DNA of 64,000 nt, taken from NCBI RefSeq assembly GCF_001426545.1, contig NZ_LMEZ01000004.1:186001-250000 (forward strand), written 5' to 3'. Under the pieces are notes generated by a model. The model was not told the DNA's origin and searched no databases. It saw nothing but the letters and a program-made list of their open reading frames with translations. Shown here in pieces: positions 1-8,690 of the stretch. Within the stretch, counting starts at the first letter, position 1. Every line of letters starts with the position of its first letter. The translations under genes were made by a program, and so were the position numbers. The stretch is from Mycobacterium sp. Root135 (GTDB lineage: Bacteria; Actinomycetota; Actinomycetes; Mycobacteriales; Mycobacteriaceae).

Positions 1-162
1 GACGACGTCACGTTCGACCGGGAACTCCGCGAACGGTTGCACCTGGTCGACAACCCGGACGGGCCGACGATCATCGTGCCCGACCTGCCGCTGAAAGACT
101 TTCTGGTTGCGGTCATCTCGCTCGTCGTCGTCATCGCCGCACTGATGTGGTGGGCATACTGA
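1..162 (+). CDS. C-terminal part of a small single-helix membrane protein
   Basis: An open frame enters from the left edge and ends at TGA 160-162. The visible 53 residues hold a charged segment (DRELRERLHLVDNPDG), then a strongly hydrophobic stretch (DFLVAVISLVVVIAALMWW) at the very C-terminus. That fits a tail-anchored or single-pass membrane protein. Its stop overlaps the permease start in TGATG, so the two are probably co-translated and the product may accompany the transporter. The N-terminus is outside the window and I do not recognise the family. Confidence 0.6.
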   Translation, partial: DDVTFDRELRERLHLVDNPDGPTIIVPDLPLKDFLVAVISLVVVIAALMWWAY

Positions 163-1619
163 TGACCCATCTCCTCCGCGGCGGCAAGGCCTCGAAGACC
201 GCCGTCGCCACCGACGACTTCGACGCCACCCTCACCGAACTCCCCCTGCTCCCCCAGGAACGGATCTGGGGATTCTGGCAGCACTCCTGGGTCAACATCG
301 GCCTGGCGGTGGCCACCTGGGCCTTCCTGCAAGGCGCGGCCGTCGCCTACTACGTCGGCGTCGTGCAGGCCATCGCGTCGATCGTGATCGGCTACGGGAT
401 CAGCGTCCTGCTGATCTCGCTGGCGCCGTGCATGCCGTCGGTGAAGTACGGCATCGAGCAGTTCGTCGGGCTGCGCAGCGCGTTCGGCAAGAACGGCGCA
501 CGACTGGTGATGGTCGCCGCGTCCACGGTGTTGGCCGCGGCATGGTCGGCCGTGCTGGCCATCATGTTCGGCCACGGACTGGTGACCGTCGTCAACCAGA
601 TCTTCGGGGTCGAATTGTCCCAAGCCGGAACGGCCGCAAGCCTTCTCGCGCTCGTCGCGATCATCGTCTCGGCCCTGATCCTGGCCCGCGGGCCGGTGTC
701 GGTCGAAGCGGTCTGCCGGATCATCGCCCCGATGCTGGTGGTCATCCTCGTCGGCATCATCGTCATCGTGTTCACCCACAACACCTGGCCCGAGCTCGCC
801 GCGCTGGAACCGCTGGGCGGCGTCAGCGACGACAACCACCTCAGCTTCCTGCTGGCGATCGAGCTGAACATCGCCGGCGGCTTCGCCTGGTGGCCCAACA
901 TGGGCAACCTGGCCCGCCTGAGCCGCACGTCCCGCGCGGGCTTCTGGCCGAACTGGATGGGCATCTTCGGCGCGTCGGTGGTCGCCGCCGCCGTCGGCGC
1001 GCTCGCCGCCCTCTCCCTGCAGATCGACGACCCGACCCAGTGGATGATCCCGCTCGCGGGCGTCGTCCTGGGCGTGGTGGCGCTGGTCATCGTGTGCCTG
1101 GCCAACGTCACCGCCATCCTGTCGCAGGGCTACGCGTCGATGGTGGCGCTCAAGGGCGGCGGCGGCCGGGTGTTCCGCACCGCGGCGTGGCCGTGGCTGA
1201 TCGCGGTCATCCTCGGGCCGGCCGCGATCCTGGTCTTCTTCCCGGCCGCGGTGTACGACAACTACGGCCGATTCCTGTCCTGGGGCGCCGTCGTGCTGGC
1301 GCCGCTGTGTGGCGTCCAGCTGGTCGACTACTACATCCTGCGTCGGCGCCAGCTGCACGTCCGCGATCTGTTCCTGCCGCCGAGTGAGTCGCGCTACAGA
1401 TATTGGAAGGGCGTGAACGTGGCGGCCTTCGTCGCGGTCGCGGCCGGTGCGGTCACGTATTCGCTTCTGCTGAACCCGGTTTCATACGAACCCAGCGAGC
1501 TGTTCCGCTACACCACGGCGTCGATCCCCGCGTTCCTCGTCGCGGGTCTGGTGCACTACGTGTTGACCCGGCTGGTGGTGCAACCGCTTGGTGTGGGTGG
1601 ATACGAGCGGCGGGCCTAG
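162..1619 (+). CDS. NCS1-type (purine/cytosine permease family) transporter
   Basis: A 485-residue integral membrane protein with about 12 hydrophobic segments. The N-terminal region (PQERIWGFWQHSWVNIGLAV, then GYGISVLLISLAP) has the look of nucleobase:cation symporter-1 proteins, which import purines, pyrimidines, hydantoins or thiamine-like compounds with H+ or Na+. ATG 162 is preferred over an in-frame GTG at 147 because it overlaps the upstream stop as TGATG, the usual coupling arrangement. A strong hairpin follows the stop. The substrate cannot be told from sequence alone. This appears to be ordinary chromosome at the left edge of the island. Confidence 0.75.
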   Translation: MTHLLRGGKASKTAVATDDFDATLTELPLLPQERIWGFWQHSWVNIGLAVATWAFLQGAAVAYYVGVVQAIASIVIGYGISVLLISLAPCMPSVKYGIEQFVGLRSAFGKNGARLVMVAASTVLAAAWSAVLAIMFGHGLVTVVNQIFGVELSQAGTAASLLALVAIIVSALILARGPVSVEAVCRIIAPMLVVILVGIIVIVFTHNTWPELAALEPLGGVSDDNHLSFLLAIELNIAGGFAWWPNMGNLARLSRTSRAGFWPNWMGIFGASVVAAAVGALAALSLQIDDPTQWMIPLAGVVLGVVALVIVCLANVTAILSQGYASMVALKGGGGRVFRTAAWPWLIAVILGPAAILVFFPAAVYDNYGRFLSWGAVVLAPLCGVQLVDYYILRRRQLHVRDLFLPPSESRYRYWKGVNVAAFVAVAAGAVTYSLLLNPVSYEPSELFRYTTASIPAFLVAGLVHYVLTRLVVQPLGVGGYERRA

Positions 1620-1643
1620 GGGTCCTGTTCGCCGCCCGCCTCT

Positions 1644-1672
1644 CCCCGGATGCCGCTGCCCTGCATCCGGGG
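1644..1672. terminator. Strong hairpin, probable bidirectional terminator
   Basis: CCCCGGATGC (1644-1653) and GCATCCGGGG (1663-1672) form a perfect 10-bp stem with a 9-nt loop. It lies 25 nt after the permease stop and about 50 nt from the end of a convergent gene. There is no U-tract, as is common in high-GC actinobacteria. Confidence 0.6.
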
Positions 1673-1724
1673 GGGGTTAGCGGATCCTCCACAGCCGCAT
1701 GCAATGCCAGCTGATGTCTCGCGC

Positions 1725-2525
1725 TCACCACCTGGTGAAGCAGATTCCACACCACCAGTTCTCGGACGTCTCACAGCACCCACCGGCTTGCTCCCAGGGC
1801 GGAATGTTGGGGTAATCCGACGGCATGCCGTAGAAGATCTCGCTCGCACGGCGCCCACGGCACTGGGGGCAGGATGGGTTGAGCGAGAACTTGTAGTCGA
1901 CGAATGTCGCATGGCCGTCGTCGGCCATGCGGTCGCGACAGTGACGGCACACCACTGCCGGCCAGTCGGGGAAACCGAGACTCGGCGACTCGCTCTGCAT
2001 CTGCGGGTCGACAGTATGGACGAACAGCCGATCGCGGGCTTCCTCGCCGGTCAGATCGATCACTTGATTGCAGCCGTCGCACCGCCCGCTGAACCGCAGA
2101 AGCGTCCGCACTTCGGCCATGGCGTTGTGGCCGAAACGAGACTCTGGAGCACCGGCGTAGCGGCACTCATCCAGCGAGAGCTCGACCTTGACGGCGTCAT
2201 CACCGTCGAATTGGTATGGAAGCGAACCGAACCCGAACCCGAGCACCCTCATGAGCGTGTAGAAGTCCACCACGTTGGGGTTACAGAGCGTCCGAGAAAA
2301 GGCGGCTCGGCGTATTTCGCGGGACTCGTCCACATGCGCGACGTCGGCCAGGATCGACGGCGGGTCCGTGTTCAAGACGAACGCCACGGTGTCGCCCTTC
2401 TGGCCCTCGTCTGGCCAGTCGCGCCACGGCCGATAGGGCGATCGCGGCTCCAGCAGCGTGATCACCGCGTCCTTCCAGTCGGTCGACTTGAGGATGTGCA
2501 AGCGATGGTGGGGAGGTAACTCCAT
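1725..2525 (-). CDS. Hypothetical protein with several CxxC zinc-binding knuckles
   Basis: A 266-residue soluble protein of unrecognised family. Its C-terminal half carries CDGC, CRHC and CPQC pairs and ends with a CCET...CGIC cluster, so it probably binds two or more zinc ions structurally. The N-terminal half has an acidic alpha/beta character. ATG 2525 was chosen over an upstream start at 2570 because GGAG lies 8 nt before it. It converges on the permease and shares strand with the next small gene, 170 nt upstream. No function can be assigned; its position suggests the outer edge of the island. Confidence 0.6.
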   Translation of the reverse strand: MELPPHHRLHILKSTDWKDAVITLLEPRSPYRPWRDWPDEGQKGDTVAFVLNTDPPSILADVAHVDESREIRRAAFSRTLCNPNVVDFYTLMRVLGFGFGSLPYQFDGDDAVKVELSLDECRYAGAPESRFGHNAMAEVRTLLRFSGRCDGCNQVIDLTGEEARDRLFVHTVDPQMQSESPSLGFPDWPAVVCRHCRDRMADDGHATFVDYKFSLNPSCPQCRGRRASEIFYGMPSDYPNIPPWEQAGGCCETSENWWCGICFTRW

Positions 2526-2694
2526 GAGCCCATTCTCCAAGTAAGGTATGACATTTCGGCGTTGCCTCACGTAGCCAGGAACAATCAGCGGTGGCGTATG
2601 AGCCCGCGCCCTAGAAGTGGTTGGCGGGCTGCTGACGCCGAGGCCAAAGTCGCTGCGATGCGTCTCTCGGTCATCAACGCCTCATCGACGCGCG

Positions 2695-3141
2695 TCAGGG
2701 TCGAGATCCGCCGTTCTGGTGTTCCGTCGCGTGGCCGACTGCCGTGTTCCGCCAGTCGTCGGCACCCATGGACGTCCCCTCATGCCTCAGCCAATGGCAC
2801 CCGAGGCACGCTGCGTGAGCGACCGACTCCACCGATTCGAGCACGATGCCGGGGTGGCGCGTCGGCCACTTCTCGGGGTTGAAACCATAGGCTGCCTCGT
2901 ATTCGGTGCGCAGTGCCTCGCGTTCGTTCCAGAGGCGTTGGGCAACGTTGACACCGGTGGTCATGATCTTGAAGCTGATCCATGGACTCGTCTTACACAC
3001 TGGAAAGAGGACGTCGTGGTACGGACCCCACGAATGAGCTGTTGATCTTCCCGGAGTCCAGGAATCGACGAGCTCTGGCTTCGCCGGCGGACCGCCTGGG
3101 CCCCAGTACAGCGGTACCTCACGGGCGTCGTCGTCGGTCAT
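2695..3141 (-). CDS. Hypothetical protein
   Basis: A 148-residue protein starting MTDDDAREVPLYW. ATG 3141 is supported by AGGAG just upstream; a longer reading from 3228 adds a low-complexity N-terminus that is unlikely to be translated. It has an aromatic-rich middle (WGPYHDVLFP, SPWISFK) and a C-terminal region with C-x2-C and His residues (ACLGCHW). The character is similar to the neighbouring 266-residue protein, with which it may be co-transcribed. I do not recognise the family. Confidence 0.5.
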   Translation of the reverse strand: MTDDDAREVPLYWGPGGPPAKPELVDSWTPGRSTAHSWGPYHDVLFPVCKTSPWISFKIMTTGVNVAQRLWNEREALRTEYEAAYGFNPEKWPTRHPGIVLESVESVAHAACLGCHWLRHEGTSMGADDWRNTAVGHATEHQNGGSRP

Positions 3142-3313
3142 GGTCAACTCCTCGCGCGAGCCTCCGCCCGGGAGGCGCTCTTGCCGACGCCGATTGGCGC
3201 CCGCCGCTTCGTCATCCGAGCCACCCACGAGCGTGGGGTTGGCGCACCGCCCAGTCGGAGCTTGGCGACGGTGTCTCGTGAAGCTAATTCAGAGTAGCGC
3301 GGTGGGCCGACAG

Positions 3314-4963
3314 TCAGTCGACGTTGAGCCGGCGAGCGAGTTCCGGGCCGCCAACCTCGCGGATGAAGTCGGGGTCTCCGCAGACGACCAGTTGATCTCG
3401 GGCCCTGGACAATCCGACGTAGAGTCGCTCTCGGGAGCGCTCGAACTTGGCATCCTCGTTGACGACGAGCACGACTGCGCGCCGCTCGAGACCCTTGAAG
3501 CCGAGAACGTGGCCGTAGAAGACTTGATCGTTGTCCCAGAAGGTGTCCCAGTACGCCTTGTGCCCGTCGCGCTGCCGTTCGGTCTGCTCGGGGTGACGGC
3601 TGCCCGTGGTGAGGAGCGCGAGATCCTGTTGGCGCCAACCTTCGTCGAGGAGAAGGTCGATCTGATCGTCGCCGACGCCCAGTGCCTCGTCACGGCTACA
3701 GGGCACGAAGGTGACGGCTGGGCCTTCGCCGCCGAGGAAACGCATGGGGTGGTCGACGAGTGGCTGGAACGCGTTGGCGATCTGACGGGTGTTGCGCAGG
3801 TTGTGGTCGAGGATGAGCGGGACCAGCGGCACGGGTGGGGAGCCGTGTCGGTTGAAGACGCGCTGACCTTCGTCGGAGAAGACGTAGATACCGCCCTCGA
3901 CGGGATCCTTGAGGGCGGCGAGCAGCGGGTCCCACCAGGCGTCGGCGAAGTCCTGCGCCTCATCGACGACGATCGAGTCGAAGCGGTGGCCGGGCTCGAG
4001 TTGGGCTGCGAGGTCGGCCATTTGGAGCGGCAGGTCGTGCTCCCAGAACTGCACCGTCTCGTCGTTGCGGAGCGACTCGTCAGGGCCGGCAGGCGCACCC
4101 CACTTCTTGCCAAGGTCGTGGAACTCGCCGACGTAGTCCGGCTGCTGGCGCCGCGGCCAGGTGGCGGCGATGCGTTCGAGGTAGGACGCCAAGCCGTGGG
4201 AGTAACAGACCAACGCGACCCGCTGTCCCTTCTGGGCCAGCCGACGGGCCTGCTCCATGGCGAGGAAGGTCTTGCCGCTGCCCGCTCCCCCGCGGACCTC
4301 GACGCGGGTGAGTAGACGAGTGGCGTCGAGGATGACGGCCTGATGTTCGGTGAGCGCGTCGGCGGCATCCTCGTTGGCTAGGGCGCGGGCGACGACGTCG
4401 CGTTGCGGTAATCCTCTGCCGCTCAGCGATGTTCTGAGTTGCTCGACACCGTCTTGTGTCAGCAGCGGGCGGTCGAGCTCTTGGCGGACCAAGATTTCGC
4501 GCAGTTTGCCGACGAGGTTTGGCAGGTCGGTGCGGTCGATGACCTTCCAGCGCGGGCACTCAGGGAGGTCGAAGTCGGCCGGCAGTTCGGTGTTGGGCAG
4601 AACGACGACGTGATCCCACCGCAGTCGGCCCTGTGTCCAGCGCGGGTCCTTCTCGATGAAGTCCCGCAGGGCATAGCAAGCTTCCCTGGCCTGGCGGACG
4701 GGTTCAATCTGGAACTCCCGACCGCCGCGCTTCTGCCACCAACCCTCGCCGTCGTGCCAGACCTCGCCACCCTTGACTTCGAGGCACACGATGCCGGCAC
4801 CCTCGATGGCGACGGCGAAGTCGACCTCGTGATCCTTGAGGTGGTCGGTGACGCGCTGACCGGGAATCACCAAGTCGTTGGCCTCGAGCTGATCGACGAG
4901 CGCCCGCCAGGTGCTGCGTTCAGAGCTGTTGAGGCGGGGTGTTTCTGTGACGGTGATGGTCAA
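3314..4963 (-). CDS. NERD nuclease-domain / UvrD-like superfamily 1 helicase
   Basis: A 549-residue protein. Residues about 10-110 match the NERD pattern: D48 (VDFAVAI) followed by E62-V-K64, the acidic/lysine triad of PD-(D/E)xK-related nucleases. Residues about 200-549 are a UvrD/Rep-type ATPase with Walker A GGAGSGKT (225-232), DEAQD (334-338), a late HVLGFKGLE motif and YVGLSRARDQL near the C-terminus. The arrangement resembles NERD-helicase proteins found in defence islands, which probably unwind and cut foreign DNA. TTG 4963 is the only workable start because an in-frame TGA lies two codons upstream. The gene is monocistronic and divergent from mcrB. Confidence 0.75.
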   Translation of the reverse strand: MTITVTETPRLNSSERSTWRALVDQLEANDLVIPGQRVTDHLKDHEVDFAVAIEGAGIVCLEVKGGEVWHDGEGWWQKRGGREFQIEPVRQAREACYALRDFIEKDPRWTQGRLRWDHVVVLPNTELPADFDLPECPRWKVIDRTDLPNLVGKLREILVRQELDRPLLTQDGVEQLRTSLSGRGLPQRDVVARALANEDAADALTEHQAVILDATRLLTRVEVRGGAGSGKTFLAMEQARRLAQKGQRVALVCYSHGLASYLERIAATWPRRQQPDYVGEFHDLGKKWGAPAGPDESLRNDETVQFWEHDLPLQMADLAAQLEPGHRFDSIVVDEAQDFADAWWDPLLAALKDPVEGGIYVFSDEGQRVFNRHGSPPVPLVPLILDHNLRNTRQIANAFQPLVDHPMRFLGGEGPAVTFVPCSRDEALGVGDDQIDLLLDEGWRQQDLALLTTGSRHPEQTERQRDGHKAYWDTFWDNDQVFYGHVLGFKGLERRAVVLVVNEDAKFERSRERLYVGLSRARDQLVVCGDPDFIREVGGPELARRLNVD

Positions 4964-5207
4964 GTTCTCTCAGCCCTGCTTGATTGGCACTTCCACTGAT
5001 TGCATGTCCGCGCCTCCTGCTCGACGCGAGGCGAGTTTACGGATTCAACGATGCTATCGATGCCATTGCCGCCTCGGCGGCAAACGAGCGAGGCGGTCCT
5101 GGCGCCAGAATAGCCGACCAAGGTCGGCGGGGCTCTCGTCTGCTCGTAGTCTGGCTAACGACGGCGGTAACGATGCTAACTGCGGCGTGTGCGATGAAGG
5201 GGTTCGA

Positions 5208-7262
5208 GTGGAGTTAGAGGAAGCGCTCAAGATTTTTCTCCCTCGCGGTTCGGCGCTACGTCCAAAACAAGACCAGCAACGGTCGGCCTTCCTCAACCGC
5301 TTTCCCCTCGCAGCGTGGCCCCAGCTGGAGCTCGACGCCTATGCGTTGAACTCCCCCGACTATCGGAACAGCTACTCGTACTATTTGGAGTGGGGGACAC
5401 CAGACCTCGGCAGCATTTCCGGCGGAAGCGCGCAGAAGCACGTCATCTTCAAACGAAACAGTGGCGAGTGGGCATACCCGAGCGGGTTCGGCAACGTCGA
5501 ATCCGCTTGGGACGGTCTGCGTTCGGCCTTCGTGAAGATGTTCGAACTCGCACAGCAAGGCGATTGGACCTCGACGTCGGAAATCGACATCCTGCGCGGA
5601 GCCAAGGTGGTCCGGCTGAAGTCGCTCTTCCTCTATTTCCCCGATCAAGTTCTGCCCATCTACAGCACAACTCACCTATCCTACTTTGCGGACAAGTTCG
5701 GACTCGATGCGTCCGGTGATGCCATAGACATCAACCGACGGGTCCTTCGCTACTTGACGAATCTCCCCGCCCTGGGCGGGCTCGATTCGCTGACCTTGGC
5801 TGGCTTCCTGTACGCCTGGTCTCCGCCGCCCGGAGCGCGGGCCGTCAAGTACTGGAAGGTTGCGCCTGGAGCGCGCGGACGGCTGTGGGACGAGTGCCTC
5901 GCCGGCGGTTACATCTGCGTCGGATGGGACGAAGTCGGCGATCTCTCGCTATTCAATACCGAAGACGACTTCAAGGTCGCCTTCACCGCGGCGTACGCCA
6001 ACGAGTACAACGGCAACAAGTCGGCCATCACGCAAAAGTCAAAAGAACTTTGGCGAATGATGGAAATGGCCGAGGGCGACAAGATCATCGCCAACCGTGG
6101 CACGACCGAGATACTCGGCGTCGGCACCGTCACTGCAAGTGCGTACCAATATCGCCCGGAACGGGTCGAGTACCAGCACACCGTAAACGTCGACTGGGAC
6201 ATCAGCGCTGCTCGTGTGCTCACTGAACCGGTGAAGCGGTGGGCTACCACGACGGTCTCCAAGATCGCCTCGACCAACGTCGGCAAGCTGCTCAACCCGA
6301 CTGCCGGGGGGACGTCGGAAGCCTCGGAGCCGACAATCACTGCGGCCGATGACGACGAGCTCGCCTACATCATGTGGAAGGACATCCTCGACCGAAAGGG
6401 CCAAGTCATCTTCTACGGGCCTCCGGGGACCGGAAAGACTCGCGCGGCAAAGGGCTTCGCGGCCTGGTTGCTCCGCCGCGAATCCACGGGGCGTGACGAT
6501 TTTCCAGTTCGCCTAACCGAGGTCACGTTTCACGCCTCCTACGCCTACGAGGACTTCATCGAAGGCTTTCGGCCTGTCAGCGGTGAGCGGGAACTGAAGC
6601 TAGAACTGCGGGACGGCATCATGAAGCGAGTGGCCAGGACCGCACTGGCCCATCCCCACAAGTTGTTCATCCTCATCATCGACGAGATAAATCGTGCCGA
6701 CGTGCCAAGGGTTTTCGGAGAGCTGATGACAGTCCTGGAAAATGGACGGCGCGGGGAGTCGGTCACATTGCCCACCAGCGGCGAGGCGCTGACGATCCCA
6801 AAGAACGTCGTCGTGCTCGGGACCATGAATACCGCCGATCAGAGCATTCGATCGCTCGACGCCGCACTACGTCGACGCTTTGGGTTCATCGAGCTGATGC
6901 CGGACGAGGACGTATTGGATGCGACGATCGACGGCCTGCCGCTTGACCAGTTCCTTCAGGCACTCAACCAACGCATCGTCCGCATCGCCGGGCGCGAGCG
7001 CCAAATCGGGCACTCGTTCTTCCTCGACAACGGGGTGCCGATCGAGTCCGCTGAGGCCTTCGGACAAATCATCAGATCGGACATCATTCCGCTGCTCCAA
7101 GAAATCGTCTACGACGACTACACCCAGCTGAAGGAATTCCTTGGCAGCGCCGTCGTCGATGCTGGTGGGTCGCGGCTCACTCCCATCGTAAACGACGACG
7201 CTCAGCTAGTAGCCGCCTTGGCCGACGACTACAACCTGATAATTCAGTCGACACCCGAATGA
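5208..7262 (+). CDS. mcrB: McrB-type AAA+ GTPase of a type IV (McrBC) restriction system
   Basis: A 684-residue protein. Residues about 210-330 (YWKVAPGARGRLWDEC, then GDKIIANRGTTEILGVGTV) look like an EVE/PUA-type modified-base reader, preceded by a helical N-terminal domain. The AAA+ motor carries Walker A GPPGTGKT (404-411), Walker B LIIDEINRA (489-497), and the McrB signature GTMNTADQSI (538-547) with an arginine-rich RRRF. McrB proteins use GTP to translocate DNA and activate McrC at modified bases. GTG 5208 was chosen for the GAAGGGG upstream; the long open stretch before it has no coding character. The stop overlaps mcrC by 4 nt (ATGA). Confidence 0.88.
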   Translation: MELEEALKIFLPRGSALRPKQDQQRSAFLNRFPLAAWPQLELDAYALNSPDYRNSYSYYLEWGTPDLGSISGGSAQKHVIFKRNSGEWAYPSGFGNVESAWDGLRSAFVKMFELAQQGDWTSTSEIDILRGAKVVRLKSLFLYFPDQVLPIYSTTHLSYFADKFGLDASGDAIDINRRVLRYLTNLPALGGLDSLTLAGFLYAWSPPPGARAVKYWKVAPGARGRLWDECLAGGYICVGWDEVGDLSLFNTEDDFKVAFTAAYANEYNGNKSAITQKSKELWRMMEMAEGDKIIANRGTTEILGVGTVTASAYQYRPERVEYQHTVNVDWDISAARVLTEPVKRWATTTVSKIASTNVGKLLNPTAGGTSEASEPTITAADDDELAYIMWKDILDRKGQVIFYGPPGTGKTRAAKGFAAWLLRRESTGRDDFPVRLTEVTFHASYAYEDFIEGFRPVSGERELKLELRDGIMKRVARTALAHPHKLFILIIDEINRADVPRVFGELMTVLENGRRGESVTLPTSGEALTIPKNVVVLGTMNTADQSIRSLDAALRRRFGFIELMPDEDVLDATIDGLPLDQFLQALNQRIVRIAGRERQIGHSFFLDNGVPIESAEAFGQIIRSDIIPLLQEIVYDDYTQLKEFLGSAVVDAGGSRLTPIVNDDAQLVAALADDYNLIIQSTPE

Positions 7263-8566
7263 TCGAGTTGCCCGAGCACGACACCGAAATCTCCGAAACA
7301 ACAACCATTCCCGTTGATCAACAAGAGCAGATGGCCAACGTCTTGGGCAACCGGCTCGGCATCACGTGGCTGTCCGACAAACGAGTCCAAATCCGCTCGT
7401 CTTCATGGGTGGGGAGCATCCACCTCACCCAGGACCTACAGGTACGAGTCATTCCGAAGCTGGCCGGCAACAGCTTGGGCGTGCTGACGATGCTTGCGAT
7501 CACCGATGGCAGCCCACTGCTTGACCTTCCCCAGTATTTTCGCGGTCTGTCCGACGACCCCGACGAGGACGCGACACAGTTGTTGTGCCGACTCGTCGTG
7601 ACTCACACCGAGAAAGTCCTCAGTCGGGGACTCGTCCGAAACTATCGCGGCCACGCCGATGATTTGCCATATCTCCGTGGGCGGCTCGATGCGTACCGGC
7701 AGGCGACCGTCTACTTCGGGAAGTTCACCGAATTCGCTTGCGAATATAATGAATTCGATCGCGACACGATCGAAAACCACATCCTGCTGGCAGGAGTGCG
7801 AGCCGCCCGCTGGACGACGACCTCCGCGAGCGTGCGACGGCGTGCAGCAGATCTGGAACGCCGACTGGCCGACGTTGCTCCAACGCTCCCCTCCCGTCGA
7901 AAACTGATCTCGGCAACTGCAATTGTGTACGGGCGTCGCAACGGCCATTATCGCGTGGCTCACACGTGGTGCAGATCTCTGCTGCGCCAAGGCCAGGTCG
8001 ATGACGTCGATGCACCTGCCGCGTCCGAGATTCAGACATTTCTCATCAACATGAACGCACTGTTCGAACGATTCGTCGATTGGCTGCTCGCGCTTGCCTT
8101 CCCTGAAGACGGCATTGATCTTCAGGCTCAGAAACGCAACCGCTCACTCATCACCGTCAACGGGCGCCATCGGCAATCCATAGCTCCCGATGTGGTCCTC
8201 TCGCAGTCCGGACGGAAGGTCGCAATAGATGCCAAATACAAGAAGTACGACGAATCGGACATCTCTGCGTCAGACGTCTACCAGCTACTGCTATATGCAC
8301 AGTGCTACACCGGGTTCACGGCGATCCCGACCTCCTACCTCATTTACCCGGCCTCCAAACGAATGACGTCACCTGTGGTCGTTGAACTAACCATCCCGAC
8401 TGATGTCGGTGCGCGAAAGGTTCGAGTTAGCGCCCTGGGAATTCCGCTCGCTGAGATTGTCAGCGGCCTTCGGGTCGGTCAGCATGAGCCGCTCCGAACG
8501 GCCGTCAACGAAATTCGCGCCGAGCTACCGATCACGCAGGGTGCGTCAGCACCGTCTCATAAGTAG
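7259..8566 (+). CDS. mcrC: McrC-type PD-(D/E)xK endonuclease subunit
   Basis: A 435-residue partner of the preceding gene, joined by an ATGA overlap. The C-terminal nuclease core is visible as APDVVL (D311) followed by VAIDAKYK (D324-A-K326), the catalytic D...D-x-K pattern of the McrC family. The N-terminal half is the beta-rich region that docks on the McrB ring. Together they should cut DNA carrying modified bases. The 3' end overlaps a small opposing ORF by 35 nt, a tail-to-tail arrangement with the PUA/Ada-like gene. Confidence 0.87.
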   Translation: MIELPEHDTEISETTTIPVDQQEQMANVLGNRLGITWLSDKRVQIRSSSWVGSIHLTQDLQVRVIPKLAGNSLGVLTMLAITDGSPLLDLPQYFRGLSDDPDEDATQLLCRLVVTHTEKVLSRGLVRNYRGHADDLPYLRGRLDAYRQATVYFGKFTEFACEYNEFDRDTIENHILLAGVRAARWTTTSASVRRRAADLERRLADVAPTLPSRRKLISATAIVYGRRNGHYRVAHTWCRSLLRQGQVDDVDAPAASEIQTFLINMNALFERFVDWLLALAFPEDGIDLQAQKRNRSLITVNGRHRQSIAPDVVLSQSGRKVAIDAKYKKYDESDISASDVYQLLLYAQCYTGFTAIPTSYLIYPASKRMTSPVVVELTIPTDVGARKVRVSALGIPLAEIVSGLRVGQHEPLRTAVNEIRAELPITQGASAPSHK

Positions 8567-8690
8567 CCGACACGATCTTATCGAGACCCGTTGAAGTCAA
8601 CGTGTAGATCTCGTCTCCCGGAGCCACCACAGCCAGGATACGTTCCAGCAGTTCGTCATCGAGCTCACATGTGCGGTCGGACCCACTCAC
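8532..8690 (-). CDS. Small 52-residue ORF coupled to the upstream PUA/Ada-like gene
   Basis: A GTG start at 8690 overlaps the TGA of the preceding gene in the sequence GTGAGTG, typical of translational coupling. The reading frame runs to TGA 8534-8532 and encodes an acidic, helical peptide (DELLERILAVVAPGDEIYTL, then STGLDKIVSATYE). Its last 35 nt lie inside the 3' end of mcrC on the other strand. The amphipathic composition looks like a real small protein rather than shadow frame, but there is no recognised family and the assignment rests on coupling and composition only. Confidence 0.45.
   Translation of the reverse strand: MSGSDRTCELDDELLERILAVVAPGDEIYTLTSTGLDKIVSATYETVLTHPA

Noticed and set aside
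428-1387. 319-residue frame inside the NCS1 permease
   Set aside because: Arg/Gly/Pro-rich out-of-frame translation of a membrane protein gene.
1650-2519. 289-residue plus-strand frame opposite the Cys-rich hypothetical
   Set aside because: The minus strand has multiple CxxC pairs and a ribosome binding site; the plus frame has neither.
3140-4315. 391-residue plus-strand frame
   Set aside because: Antisense to the NERD-UvrD helicase; no domain, biased valine/leucine/glutamate composition typical of a shadow frame in high-GC DNA.
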